Below are positions 45,945 to 57,215 of a stretch of 64,000 nucleotides of DNA, in pieces (positions within the stretch are counted from its first letter, which is position 1; every line of letters starts with the position of its first letter). The notes beneath the pieces are model-generated. The model had not been told where the DNA came from. It did not search any database and worked only from the letters and a program-made list of their open reading frames with translations. A program made the position numbers and the translations under genes. The DNA is taken from assembly GCA_947652605.1 (NCBI GenBank), contig OX393576.1:59558966-59622965 (forward strand), read 5' to 3'. The DNA comes from Elmis aenea. Its lineage: Eukaryota > Arthropoda > Insecta > Coleoptera > Elmidae.

Positions 45945-46085
45945 TGGTAGTGAGTGCGGCGGGCGCGTATCTGTAAACGCGAATACGCCGTAATTGACGA
46001 TCTTACCCTTCATCTCGGCGGATGTTGCAGGCCTTCAGCATTACAGGCGCCCTCACTAATTATGGCGCCCACTTCGCCGTCTCGT
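45945..46085. other. GC-rich patch, possible exon or regulatory element
   Basis: This ~140-bp patch is much richer in G and C than its surroundings (GCGGCGGGCGCG, CTCGGCGGATG, GGCGCCCTCACT). On the minus strand an ATGAAGG|GTAAGA junction looks like a short reading followed by a donor site. On the plus strand TTGCAG could be an acceptor. Neither gives a long frame. A first exon, promoter patch or old repeat is possible. Confidence 0.3.
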
Positions 46086-46390
46086 GTTCTATATTACGAT
46101 GTAAACTTATTCCATCATGACAGGTTATAAAATATTTGGGGAAAAATGAAAGCGTGAAGAAAGCCTAAAAGTGCAAGAATACAAGGAATGAAACAAAAAC
46201 ATCAAACAGAAGAAGTAGAATACCATACCAAGTCAAATTTTGCCGATTTTAATTTTCAATATACCATAAAAGCGTCTTAATTATATCCAGGGACTGAGAA
46301 CGGAGCGAAAACGAATACGTTTAACGAAATTAACCGAAATTTTTATTTTTAAATTTAAACCCCAGTAGAGTTTATGGCAATGCAATCTGG

Positions 46391-47089
46391 TCTGTGAGAC
46401 CAATAAGCAGTTTACTTCTAGCCTAAATTAATAATGTTTAAACTTAGTCTAAGGTAAGGTTAACCCAATAGTAGTTCTTAGTTTGCTAATACATAAGTAA
46501 GTACCTCTACACTAATTATTAATGTGCACACTACGGCACAGTTTCTGCTTTTACATATTTGCTTAAACTAACCCTTTTAAGTCTTCTTACTAGTCATGTA
46601 GTGTCCAAGAGCTAGATCGCCTCGACGTTTACATGTTGATGGAGCCTTTCTTCGTGGCTCTTGGCAAACTTGTTAATTGTGTCGGTTACAGTGTCCATGT
46701 TGAGGTCCCGATGTATGCCACTATTTCTGCAATACCAGGATGCATCAGAGATGTTCCTTATTACCTATTTTGTTCTGGAATCTGGATGATCTGAATATTA
46801 CTAGACTTGGTGCATCCCCATAGTTGTAACCCATAAGTCCATACAGGTTTTAAAATTTGCTTGTATAGCAAAAGTTTATTATGTAGGGACAGAGAGGAAT
46901 TCCTACCGATTAGCCTGTAATTTTTTTTTATATTTGATACCTATTTCTTTCCTTTTTTCTTGATATGGGCCTTCCGGCGTAGCATAGCGTCCAATGTAAC
47001 ACATAAGTAATTTGTTGTGTTGGAATATAGTATTTGTTTATTATTTAAGTTGATTGGTACATGTTCAATTCTCTTGTTGGTGAAATTGA
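46391..47089 (-). pseudogene. Jockey-type LINE relic: end of reverse transcriptase and 3' UTR
   Basis: From 47089 the minus strand reads IEHVPINLNNKQILYSNTTN, YLCVTLDAMLRRKAHIKKK, then after a stop YRLIGRNSSLSLHNKLLLYK and ILKPVWTYGLQLWGCTKSSN. After a frameshift it continues RNISDASWYCRNSGIHRDLN, KFAKSHEERLHQHVNVEAI and LVRRLKR, near 46570. This order (Tyr-Leu-Gly strand, Leu-Ile-Gly-Arg-Asn-Ser-x-Leu, Pro-x-Trp-Thr-Tyr-Gly-x-Gln-Leu-Trp-Gly, tail with Arg-Arg-Leu-Lys-Arg) is characteristic of Jockey-clade ORF2. The 3' UTR to about 46391 resembles that at 49338-49560. The 5' portion is missing; a mariner element lies 67 bp beyond the coding remnant. Confidence 0.85.
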
Positions 47090-47156
47090 CATATTTTTAT
47101 AAGAACGAAAAAGAAAAAAAAAATATTATTTGTCGTTCAAGAGCGGAAACGAAATA

Positions 47157-47851
47157 CAGGGTGCGGCAACATAACTTCCTTTTTTGAAATGCGCCCCATT
47201 CAGGCTGTAGAATTCGTAGCGCGACAGTAGTAGTGTCATTCGATAGGCGTGCTTCTAAAGTTTTGTTCCCTACGTCGGTCGTCGCCATCATGCGCTGGAA
47301 CAGTGAGGAGCGTGCGTTTGCCGTAGAGGCCTACTTTTCGAACGGATGTTCTGTGATCGCAACATGTTGGAGGAATTTTTTCTTTCACGACTTGGTGAAT
47401 TGGACTTAGGGGACATATGGTTTCAACAGGACGGAGCAACGGCTCATACTTCAAGGGCATCAATGAATGTTTTAAGGGAACACTTCCCGGAACGCCTCAT
47501 CTCAATAAGGGGCGATTTGGAGTGGCCAGCCCGCTTCCCCGATTTGCCCTTTGCGTTTTTTTTTTGCGGGGTTTTTTAAAATCCCGCGTTTATGTCAACC
47601 GTCCACGGACCCTACAAGACCTGAAGGCCAACATCCGGGCAGAAATTGCACGGTCATTACAAACGCCAGAAATCGGCTTATTCAGTGTTTGGGCAATGGG
47701 GGGGTGTCACCTACCTGATATGATTTTCAAAACTGTGTAAAACAAAACTTTAGTTATGTATCTACATTATTTTAAAAAAATTTAAAAAATCTGATTCATA
47801 GAATGGGTTTTATTGCGTTTTGAAAAAAGGAAGTTATGTTGCCGCACCCTG
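47157..47851 (+). mobile_element. Compact mariner deletion derivative, intact ends
   Basis: CAGGGTGCGGCAACATAACT at 47157 and its exact inverse at 47832-47851 belong to a perfect inverted repeat of about 29 bp (through TCCTTTTTT). TA flanks both sides (47155-47156 and 47852-47853). The body holds the start and end of a transposase gene joined by an internal deletion. Intact ends and readable coding remnants make it one of the younger elements in the window; it could have been mobilised by a full-length relative elsewhere. Confidence 0.92.
47291..47740 (+). pseudogene. Mariner transposase, N- and C-termini fused by internal deletion
   Basis: The ATG at 47291 opens MRWNSEERAFAVEAYFSNGC, the first helix of the DUF4817-type helix-turn-helix. 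Near 47363 the sequence jumps, out of frame, to MLEEFFLSRLGELDLGDIWF and QQDGATAHTSRASMNVLREH, the block with the second catalytic Asp. The third catalytic region reads WPARFPDLPFAFFFCGVF, where the usual Ser-Pro-Asp and Trp-Gly are altered. Another frameshift leads to LKSRVYVNRPRTLQDLKANI and the C-terminus, stopping near 47740. The deletion removes the linker and the first catalytic Asp. A protein made from this copy could not be an active transposase. Confidence 0.9.
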
Positions 47852-47853
47852 TA

Positions 47854-49337
47854 CATAATTCCCAAGACCGGTTTTAACCAGTTTTATCACTATTTAATTT
47901 TTATTCATTAAACACAAACACGAATTTACCGTCTATGCTGAGAAGACTCTACAAGGCAGTAAAATATCTTACTTAAAATAAGTGATAATGGCGATTCGCT
48001 AGTCTAAATTATGCCGTCCATAATGATCAAAACCAAACGTTTACAATTTAGCAGGGGCCCACCGATTGCTAAGAAACAAACATGTAAATGAACTTTAAAA
48101 TTCATCACAAACATTTTATATCTCACATTTATTACTAAAAGTACAAAATAATCAAGCCGGATTTGTTTTCATTTAAAGGCGAATTATGCTGATTAACATA
48201 TTAATACAAACGAAGTATTTATAATCTGAATAGTAATCGAATATTCGAATAATTGAGGAGGTTTCATCGTATTAATAGAGTTGCCAACACTGTCCTGTTG
48301 ACATTTGGCGATCGTTATTTTTCTTTGTTATTTTTGTAAAACGAGAGTGGTGATCTGGTGAAAAAAAAATACGGTTAAACCGGTTTTGACCGTTATTAAA
48401 TTTACATTCACGAAAACGACATTTTATGGTTGGGAACATAAAGAAGAAAAAAACGACATATTTCGTTTTCGTTCGATTAAAAAGTACGAAATTTTGTTGG
48501 TTTTTAGTCCCTGAATATCGCACATACTTTGTTTTACGTCATTTTTGATTTAAAAAGACGAGCATCGCACCGATAATCAAAAAATCTGACCTTACGAAAT
48601 AGTTACATACAGATAGAACAAAGAAGTATGCAGTTTTGCCTACATTGCCACAACTCTGGCGCAATTTTGATAGAAAGCATACCGGTTTCTTAAATCGTAC
48701 TTCCACAATTCAAAAATATAAACGCGTAATTTTAAAATTCTTAATCTTCTCATGACGTTACCGTATGAAATTATCACCGAATCCACAGAGAATGTGGCGT
48801 TTTAGACGTTATATCGTTTAATTTCACCACACACAGACATTATCTATTATTTCACTGAAGGCAGTGCCTCTTAAATAACACGAAAACCTTAATAAATTTT
48901 TATCCCGTTGTACTTCCTGATATATTCCGCTCCTTCTTTTTGTAATCCACTTCCTCGCTTTTGGGATCTTCTAAATATTTTAAACCTAATTTGTTTGCGA
49001 ATTTTTAGGTTTTGCTATCGATTTTGATAATACCTACTACCAGTATAAAGTGGAACGATGAAATATACTACTATGCGAAAATAGTGCTATTTGTGCATCA
49101 CCTAATAAAAGTGCGAAATTCTTCTTCTTATTTGTCATCCGAGCTCCTATTGATTCATGAGAGATTAAAAGTTAGTAATATAAATTAACAGATTTTGTTG
49201 TTGTTACATAAATAAACTATTTAATTAATTACTATCAGATAGCTGTATTTTTTACTTGCAGAGCCCAAACACACCCTAAATACTTTTTTTGGCGTTACCA
49301 GTTGTCATATTAAGTAAAATCTGTGATCAAACAGTTT
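47854..49337. other. AT-rich stretch without recognisable gene
   Basis: The minus ORF at 48272-48523 is low complexity. No repeats or RNA genes recognised. Confidence 0.5.
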
Positions 49338-49639
49338 TGTTTTTTTAAAAATTTATTCTATATTACAATCTAGTCCTAAGGCTAGTAAGTAACTTAGTTC
49401 TATTACTAGTACCTACACTAAAAAAAATTAAGATCTAAGAGTCACCGATCGACGTCTGTTACCTTCTAACATTGGGCACTCTATTGTTGTGCACTAACAC
49501 AAGCATTGACTCTGCTTTTTATTAAACACTTCTTTTAAGCAGTAATTGTGTCACAAGAGTTGTTTCCTCTTGAGTCTCCTCACTATATTTGTGCTATCGA
49601 GAAGCTGGATAGTCTCGATATTCACGTGCTGCAGTACTG
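49338..49639 (-). pseudogene. Jockey-type LINE 3' end, severely 5'-truncated
   Basis: On the minus strand the first 28 codons read LQHVNIETIQLLDSTNIVRR, then LKRKQLL and a TGA (about 49557). They align with the C-terminus of the Jockey relic at 46570-46640 (HVNVEAI ... LVRRLKR). The 3' UTR shares the GTGCACTCTATTGTTGTGCA-type segment and ends in an A-rich tail (T-run near 49339-49346 on the plus strand). 5' truncation with an A-tail is typical of LINE insertion. The break at 49640 coincides with the start of a hAT-like end. Confidence 0.75.
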
Positions 49640-49770
49640 CAGGGATGGGGAGTCGGAGTCAGGAGTCAACAACAAATTACAAAACCTTCGTAACTTGTTT
49701 AAAAGGTTTTACACTTTGTTTTGTTTTTGTTTTCACAGCCTACTATAATTTTATTAAAAAAAAAAACTAA
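49640..49770 (+). repeat. hAT-like GGGAGTCGG end, copy C (left end only)
   Basis: CAGGGATGGGGAGTCGGAGT matches the ends of copies A and B. The match is lost within about 30 bases and no right end follows. ACCTTCGTAACTTG then occurs twice (about 49684 and 49775). Confidence 0.6.
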
Positions 49771-49849
49771 AAAACCTTCGTAACTTGCGTATTATTGAAA
49801 ATAAATACATCAACCCTTATATATTTGGAATGGCAAAAATATAATGAAT

Positions 49850-50211
49850 TTAAATAAGTCATAGCCAACTATGGGTTCCATTTAAAAAAATTCAACTTTA
49901 TGTCACAACTCAAATTTCGATTTTTTTTTTTGAAAAATTGTCTACGCCACTGCATTTTTATCAAAAAAGTGCCTGTAAAACGTCAAAATTATTTTTCTTT
50001 ATTTTCATAAACAAGCGAAATATAGTCATAAAACGAAAAGTCGAAAAATCGAGTTGTCGGCGATAACTCGAAAACAAAAGACGATAATCAATTTTAGTTT
50101 TCACCATTAACTTTTTCTCGAAAAACGAGATCGAGGATGCGCGGTCCGTTTTTTGATACCTCTTATAGTTACCGAGATTCCCTATTAAAACATCGAAATT
50201 TGCCCACCCTG
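49850..50211 (-). repeat. Fragment of a CAGGGTGGGCAAA element
   Basis: The right end CATCGAAATTTGCCCACCCTG at 50191-50211 is followed by TA. Further in, GTCATAGCCAACTATGG (about 49857) matches, inverted, a word at about 8980-8993 in the mariner leader. The left end is missing. Confidence 0.5.
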
Positions 50212-51560
50212 TACTGACAGAGCCGAGTTTCTTAAGAGCCAGTATATTTTTCGATATCCAATACCTAACTCCTTTCTTTTGTTTTTGAAATGTAATTTTC
50301 AGCGAATTGTAGTGTCAAGTGTAATAAAGACTTCATTTCGTGTAACACTTTGGTTTTTAAGTTTTGTAGAAGCTTTGTGGAATGTTTATTATTAATGATA
50401 AATTTGTGAAATTTAAAATTATTCCTATTTAATGTTATCATTTTACGATAATATTTTGACAAGTTATTGCTCATAACATTATAACAATTAATTAATAATG
50501 TTTGTAAGGTCTCCTATGTTTTTTTAAATGTATATTTTTTACACAATTTATTTTTCTTGATAAAATGCCATTTGTGTTTACTCTCTCAAATATCATTAAA
50601 GTAAGTTGATTTCTTACAATATTTTTTGTTTTCTTTAAGAATGCTATGGTTGTTTGTATATCTTAAACTCTTGCATGAAATTTATTTTGAAAGACGTTAT
50701 TTACAAATACGAGGTTATCAAGATGGCCTGAAGCGGCATCTTACATTTTTTTGGTTTTAACGCAAATTTATATCGCTCGGTAATGGTGTTGTCTGTTTGG
50801 ACTAGAAAAACTTACTACAAAGTTGGAAGATATGCGAGTAAATGTTGAAAAGTGTTTTTGTTAGCACGTTCTAAACAGTCACTTGCCAAATAACCAACAC
50901 GACATAGCAAGGACTTGGCGCTTGGCCAAAAATGAAGTGAAATGAAAAAATCGCTTTCACGCATTTTGTGTCAATAACACAGCTTCATTCTTACAAAAGT
51001 ATTGCAGCGTAAAGCACTAAATTTTATGTTAACTCATACTTGGATAAGCACTACAGACCTTCGCAATTAATGATAGGAAAGTTAATTGTTTTCGAACAAA
51101 ATTTGAGGAAGAGTAAAAAAATATTAAATAATTTGATGGTATCTCAAATTTTTTTTGTATACGATATAATCTCGTATAAAGTAGCTATACAATAATGGAT
51201 TGTATAGACTTAAAAGCTGCAATAACGTTTTAATAGCCTCATGCACAATTCAAAAATAAATTTTCTTAAGTTAACAGTTTAAGTACACTAAAACAGCTGT
51301 ATTAAATCTTAATAAAATTTTATTATGTGTGTATAGTGCAGGAACTACCCTAAACAATAGTGATAAAACGTAATTCAATCCAAACTGCTTTAAATATTGA
51401 TTGTCTGTCATATTTTTATGCATTTAAGACTATATTTATATACTTTCATTTAGATTTTATATATTTTTATACGAACTGGTTCGTAATTATACCAATGAAT
51501 TATAAACGACAATTATACTCCAATAATGTTTTCATTAAGAAGCTAAATGTTGCTGTCTTA
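50212..51560. other. AT-rich stretch without recognisable gene
   Basis: Short low-complexity frames only, on both strands. Confidence 0.5.
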
Positions 51561-52091
51561 TCTATATATATAAAAGAGCTTGTTTTTGTGTTTGTTTGTT
51601 TGTTTGTTTGTTTGTTCGCTATAGAATCCTAGGTCCGTTGACCGATCGGGACCAAATTTTGCACAGTTACTATTTAGGACCTTGCAGATATAACGCCAAA
51701 CTTTAAGTACAAGCACATATTACCAATTTAAAAAAAAAAAAAAATTACTTGGACGGGATTCGATCTTACGTCGGCAAATACCTGGTCAAAACACGATACG
51801 GCGGTGTATTTCTCAAGTAAACATTGTTTTGTATACAATTAGTAATAAATGTACATGAAGTATTATTTTTATTAGTACATTTTTAATTGAAACAAGACGA
51901 AAGAAAATAAATTTGAGTTATTATTCAATTTTTAAGCAATAAATAGTTATTTTTTAAGGAATTATAAGAAAATGAAAAGATGATTGATCAGAGTATGTCA
52001 TTTGTGTATGATTTGGAATTATTGGGCTTATTCAAGTTAAAAAAGTAATTAAAATTGTAATCGCCCGTGCAACGCCGGGTAAATCATCTTG
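51561..52091 (+). mobile_element. Non-autonomous Helitron, 531 bp
   Basis: It begins TCTATATATATAAAAGAGCT after an A and ends GCCCGTGCAACGCCGGGT (a CCCG/CGGG hairpin), then CTTG about 8 bases later, before a T. The TC start, GC-rich subterminal hairpin and A|T flank fit insect Helitrons, although CTTG departs from the usual CTRR. The early GACCGATCGGGACCAAATTT stretch is a word I associate with insect Helitrons. A TTTG microsatellite (51588-51615) lies near the 5' end. No RepHel coding sequence. Confidence 0.75.
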
Positions 52092-52273
52092 TTTCCTATA
52101 TACTTACATACGCACATACTAGACAACAAATGATTATACGCATATTTGAAGTCAGAAACCTTCTCCTAAAATACCCAATCTGCTGAACGTATCGCTAAAG
52201 AAAAGTCAATGTAAATAAACCGATTGAGTATTTATTTTGCAGGCATATGCAAGTATGTAGGTATGACATATAG

Positions 52274-52518
52274 CAGCGGTGGGCAAACCGCGGCCCGCGG
52301 GCCGCATGCGGCCCTTGATAGTCTTACATGCGGCCCTCCATGAATTACTATATTAGTAAACATATATATGTTAAGCTTTTTTATACCTAAATATTTGTCG
52401 CTTCCAACTTACACATAATTAATAAGTTGTTATTATTATAATTTTTTTTTAGTGCGGCCCTTTTAGTCACAGTTTTTGCGAAAAGTGGCCCGCTTCAAAA
52501 AAAGTTTGCCCACCGCTG
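52274..52518. mobile_element. 245-bp hAT MITE with perfect 8-bp target duplication
   Basis: CAGCGGTGGGCAAACCGCGG at 52274 faces the inverted end GTTTGCCCACCGCTG at 52518. ACATATAG flanks both sides exactly (52266-52273 and 52519-52526). Inside are GC-rich GCGGCCC words repeated near both ends (ATGCGGCCCTT and GTGCGGCCCTT). Non-coding. The perfect duplication points to a fairly recent insertion. Confidence 0.92.
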
Positions 52519-52526
52519 ACATATAG

Positions 52527-54250
52527 CATACTCAGTGACGTCAGATAACACATTAGCAAACGCTTGGCATTGTAAAGCTACTTAAATTCTGGCCTTTCGT
52601 AAACAGAATGTATAAATTATGAGTTTTTACCAAGGTTTATATTGCAACAATTGAAAACAACAAAAGCTTAGCATATCGACTAATTTGTACAGTTTTTGTT
52701 AAAAAAACAAACCAGTGAACAACCAACAAACTGTAAGATTATGTTTAAAAGAAACAACACCCACTGCTCTTTTATCACTACGATTACGAATTATTTTAAA
52801 TCCGCACTAGTAAATGTAAAAAGAACTAAAGCTGACGTCCGACAGATAAGCAATCGGGCTGAACTTTTACCAAGTAAAGCAAAAATACCAAGACACGATA
52901 ACAGGCTTGCGCGTTGTTTGGCTTCATCTCTGATAAAAGCATCATAAAAGTACAAATAAAATGACCGATTTGATTCGCCTGTATACGCATCGTACTTCAC
53001 AAGCCGATTACCTCAATTTGCTTACGCAAACAGGCCAACGGATTTTTTTAAATTCGCTAAAAAGCGCAAAAAAGTTTCGAAAGAAATTTTAACATAACAT
53101 TTTAAATGTATGCGAGAATAAAAAACACAAAAATTGTACTGGCGTGTCTACATTAAACTTAAAATTTTGTAGTTGTACCTCAAATTGAATTTATTATAAC
53201 TGTGTAGTGTCACAGCTATTAAGTTCTTTGATTCGACATAGTTTACGACTGTTCTGTATACGACATTAGTTTATTGGTAGCTTGAGCAAGCAAACCATAA
53301 ATTTCTATAGCACACTTGGATTTATTACACATTTCCACTGAAGTTTGCTTACTTTTTGTTGTAAAAATAACAAAGTTATTATATTATACGAACATGACGT
53401 ACAAATTTCAAATTCTTTCTAGTCAAAAATATACTTTAGGGAAATTTTGCTGTAAGTAATTTTATCAAAACAGTGTCTGTAAGTGTACTCTTGCTGTTGT
53501 GAAAAGGCAAATCGAATATCCACATCCCTATTCGATATACCGCCAAAAAATGCAATTTCAACTTCGAAACAAGTTCACAAAACTTGTTTGTTTTTCAAAA
53601 TATCATATACATGCACAGAACTTTATGACTTTTCCCATAGCAGATGGAATGATGCGAACAAATATAATGAATTTTAAAAAATTTATTGACTGTTGAATTG
53701 GGTAATTAATCAAACTTTTTTTGTAGGTTTTTATCGAAATAAAATACCAGTGTCAAGACATTAATCTCTTTATCCTTTGCTGTGATGAGAAAACATTAAC
53801 TGTATTTTTACTAGATATTCTTGATTAAAAAGAAAGATTAGTGATTTTTAATTACCCCTCTGTCAGGCGCAATAGTAAAATAAACGAATTCGGGCGCAAA
53901 GGATCTGGTAGATACGTCGTAGGCATAATGTAAAATCCGAAATTTTATAAAAAGCCGTCAAAACGAGCATCTCGTGATTTGACTAGGCAAATAATAAAAT
54001 GCCGGCATAATCCTTTTTAATGAAAACAAACCTATTAGCTTCATTTTCATAATTTATTTAAGAAGAAACTTTACCCAACCTTTAACCTGACCCTCTTTTA
54101 CTGACCAAATGATTGAGGGTCAGGTTAAAGGTTGGTTAAACCTCCAAATCAGTAATTTATAAAATAACTTTCAGACTTATAGTCATAGTTATTACTGGTT
54201 CATGCCACTTGTGCTATAGAGCAGCAATAAAAAAGGGCAACCAATTTATA
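52527..54250. other. AT-rich stretch with one hairpin
   Basis: The ORF at 52696-52947 has an unusually mixed composition (TKADVRQISNRAELLPSKAK) but no known domain and no splice support. A hairpin lies at 54073-54137. Confidence 0.45.
54073..54137. repeat. Inverted repeat, ~23-bp arms
   Basis: CCCAACCTTTAACCTGACCC is answered by GGGTCAGGTTAAAGGTTGG, with about 20 bases between. Flanked by unremarkable AT-rich DNA. Confidence 0.75.
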
Positions 54251-54653
54251 TCTGGAACATTTAAATATGGAATGTTCAAATCTGGAAAATACACTGATAG
54301 AATCATTTAAATCCTGAATCGTTCAACGCTGAAATCACTCAACGCAGGAAGCATGCAACGATGGAACCATGCAACACGACAATCGTTCATTGCTGGAAAG
54401 CTCAAATCTGAAATCCAGAAATTAAGAATTTTTTCTGCACTCTATATTACAACAGCAAAAGTATAATTTAATTACATAACACTTCGTTTTATATTTTTTT
54501 TAAAATATTGTACAGTGGAAGATAATAACATCGTGTTAATGGTAACTCAAGGGCTACAAATTGGGGCAAAGTTGCGTAATTATAATACTTAGTCAATTCA
54601 ATAACTTTCTCTTTAAAATCAGATTTGAACATTCCATATTTGAATGTTCCAAC
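54251..54653. mobile_element. Inverted-repeat element built of short degenerate tandem units
   Basis: TGGAACATTTAAATATGGAA (54253) faces CCATATTTGAATGTTCC (about 54633-54650); the inverted match continues through TGTTCAAATCTG. Between about 54290 and 54420 a roughly 15-18 base unit of the type ATCGTTCAACGCTGGAA recurs about eight times with variation (CCTGAATCGTTCAACG, GAAATCACTCAACG, GGAAGCATGCAACG, GGAACCATGCAACA). The block at 54539-54591 is shared with 3691-3743. Confidence 0.6.
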
Positions 54654-56490
54654 TTTTCATGCGGTTCCTAAAAAAGCACAGAAAAACTTTAAAAAAATCT
54701 TGCATAGCATGGGAAAAGCTTGTCTGTGATGAGCATGCCATAACAATTACAAAATGTAAAGTATGGGCCTAAATAAATAAACATTATTGTTTTTCCTCAG
54801 ATAGACATTAGTTTTAATTCATTTAATCATCCCTGTAAATATATATTAGTGTGTTTAATCGATTATTGATCATAAATCTCATTTTCCTATAGGTAGGCAC
54901 CCGGATACTCGGTTATCGAGAATGACTACATGAACTTTGATGTAAAAAAAATTGTTCCAGGACGAGAAAAAATATATAAAACCATATTTCGCTTTAAAAA
55001 TGGTAAAATCGCGACGATCTGGGAGGTTTTTAAGAAAATAACTAAAAGATTAAAAAGTTTCACCAAAAGAGGTTAGGTGGGTTATTGATATAAGAACAAA
55101 TTAAATAATTTTTATTTTAAATTTATTTTCTATTTTGCGCCATTTACATAGATACTACAATATTGACTACAATTTCATTGGAATTTTAAAAAATTCCTAT
55201 CAGCGCTTGACTGAAAAAAACTTCAACAACATTCAATAACTAGTAATCTATCGTAATCTATTACCTATCACGCAGTGTCCTCAACGGTCAGCAATATAAT
55301 TGGAAAATAATATAATTTCTCCAAGCGTTTGGATACGGTCAATCATGAAACAGTTTCGAATCATGCCATACTGTTAAAGAACATTTGCAACCGTGCGGAT
55401 ATAATTCTTTGTACTTGTCGCAAACTTAGAAACTCAATTTGGCTCATCCAAGAACCTTACATTGTTCGTGAATTTCGCTTCTCATATTTACAATCGAATT
55501 GTTTAAAATAATTTAAAATTCAGATTTAAATCTATGCTAACGAATGCGTTCTCGATTCAAAAGAAACAACATTTTCGGATTGTGAATAACTGGAAAAGTT
55601 GATTGGATTTTATAGCGCTGAATTTTTGCGATAGGTCAAACGTGAATTTAATTTTAAGTGTAAATGCGAACTGCTTAGTTTAAAATTTATTTTCTTTTAT
55701 TTCCTTTCCGAAAATTATAATAATTGATTATTTATTTAAACCGTACAAAATTTGCTTATTTAGAAGCACAGTTAAATAGCTGAATGCAAAATAGTTTTAC
55801 TCATATACATTTGGACGAGTGTTATATCAAAAGACAACTAAATTTGTCCCTTTGTACCGAAATTATCAAGGTATATCTAATGCATTAATGTATAAAAGTA
55901 CTTCTATCAAGTATTTGATCGTTATTGATGTCAATTATAATCTATAAAACATCAAACATCATTATTTTAGCATTTAACGTCGAACGCAACGAAGTGTGAA
56001 CTGCCTTACTCCATTTAGCTTAAATAGTAAAAGCATCAAATTAATCCCACCAAATTTAAACTTACAATCACCGTAAATTCCATTAAAATCTAGTTAGACA
56101 TTTCATTTGTGTGAGCAGATATAGTGGAATGGCCCAGTCCAAAAGCGAATATGTTTACAGGCTGAAAGCGCAGCGCTACCAGTCGGTATGGATCAGCGCC
56201 TGAAAATCCTGAAAGTTCACCGATGCGCCATCTGCACGAAAGCTCGGAAACTTAAACGGAAGCGGCAATTGAATCATGGTTGGTTTACTTCAATATTTAT
56301 GGAAGCTAATTCCTTTATTTTTGAGGATGCTGTTACATGCGCCGTTAATCTTTCTTTAGTGACGTTCTACATGCGTGTTAGCGCCCCCTACAGCTATCTA
56401 TTTTGAAATTCAAAGGAAACGAGAACCGCATATCGTTTAAATTGAAACTGGAAAAATTTGTATGTATATAAATGTTGGCAAGCATATGAA
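54654..56490. other. AT-rich stretch without recognisable gene
   Basis: Contains a GC-richer patch at 56130-56270 with frames MAQSKSEYVYRLKAQRYQSV and MDQRLKILKVHRCAICTKAR. These may be decayed upstream parts of the relic that follows, but I cannot assign a domain. Confidence 0.4.
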
Positions 56491-56498
56491 GATGTCGG

Positions 56499-57215
56499 AT
56501 GAAGAACGATCACAAATCTCATTGGCCAATTACCGTTCTGTCTGTCAAAAATGCTTCGAAAGAAATGGTGCACTTTGAAATACGTGTCATTTTATGGAAT
56601 ACCGATCCAAGTCCATATTTGATAGTATCTCTCTCTAATTTAACACGGCGTGGCTGTTTAACTAGAAAATTCATCTCGTGCGTGGCACAAAACAAAAGCT
56701 ACACAATTTTTTGATTGATGTACTTTCTAGTTCATAAGGAAAAACGATTTGACTATATTAAAGTCACATTTTTCGTTAGGCGACATTCCTATTTGAAGTT
56801 TGATAAAGATTTTGGACTTATAAATCAAAAGGCGACAGCGGAAAGTCCAAATCATTGGGTAGGAGAGTTTGAAAATGCCGGAACAAAGCCTTTTCCGTTT
56901 GTTGTAGTCAAAGGTACCCAGGATATAATTTATGCATAGACCATTTAAAAAAAAAAACCACCCGTCGCTATACGACCTATCAAGGAATTTTTCGTAAATT
57001 CACAACAATAGAAGTTCTTAATATCTATAATGGTTCAAAGATCAGTTATGTGATAATGTCTAGAAAACATTCAAAATGGAATCAGAGTATGCCAAATTTA
57101 TTATATAGCGAAGCTATAGCCATTTCTATAAAAATACAATGACTTACAAGAATTAAAGAAATTCGTATTACAAGAACATCAAGGCTATTACTGTAACCTG
57201 CGTTTTCATCAAATG
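56499..57215 (+). pseudogene. Second degenerate DUF7869-like transposon-linked gene
   Basis: One frame runs from about 56499 to 56939 with a single internal stop (56712). It contains FISCVAQNKSYTIF, matching the family's Ser-Asp-x-Cys-x-Gly-Gln-Asn-Lys strand, then KRFDYIKVTFFVRRHSYLKF and DKDFGLINQKATAESP, matching the Gly-His-Ser-x-x-x-x-Asp-x-Asp-Phe helix. TKPFPFVVV ends the core. After a frameshift KFTTIEVLNIYNGSKISYVI follows, and after another YNDLQELKKFVLQEHQGYYC ends it near 57215, equivalent to the C-terminus of the relic at 20.9 kb. The normal Gly before His is Arg here. The two relics are different subfamilies. Function unknown. Confidence 0.6.

Larger units (their letters stand above)
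43398..46390. other. AT-rich stretch without recognisable gene
   Basis: Contains a small hairpin element (44283-44357), a minisatellite (45348-45428) and a GC-rich patch (45945-46085), listed separately. No supported ORF. Confidence 0.45.

Noticed and set aside
52696..52947. 83-codon ORF with mixed composition as a host exon
   Set aside because: No family recognised, no acceptor/donor pair in frame; left as part of the intergenic stretch.
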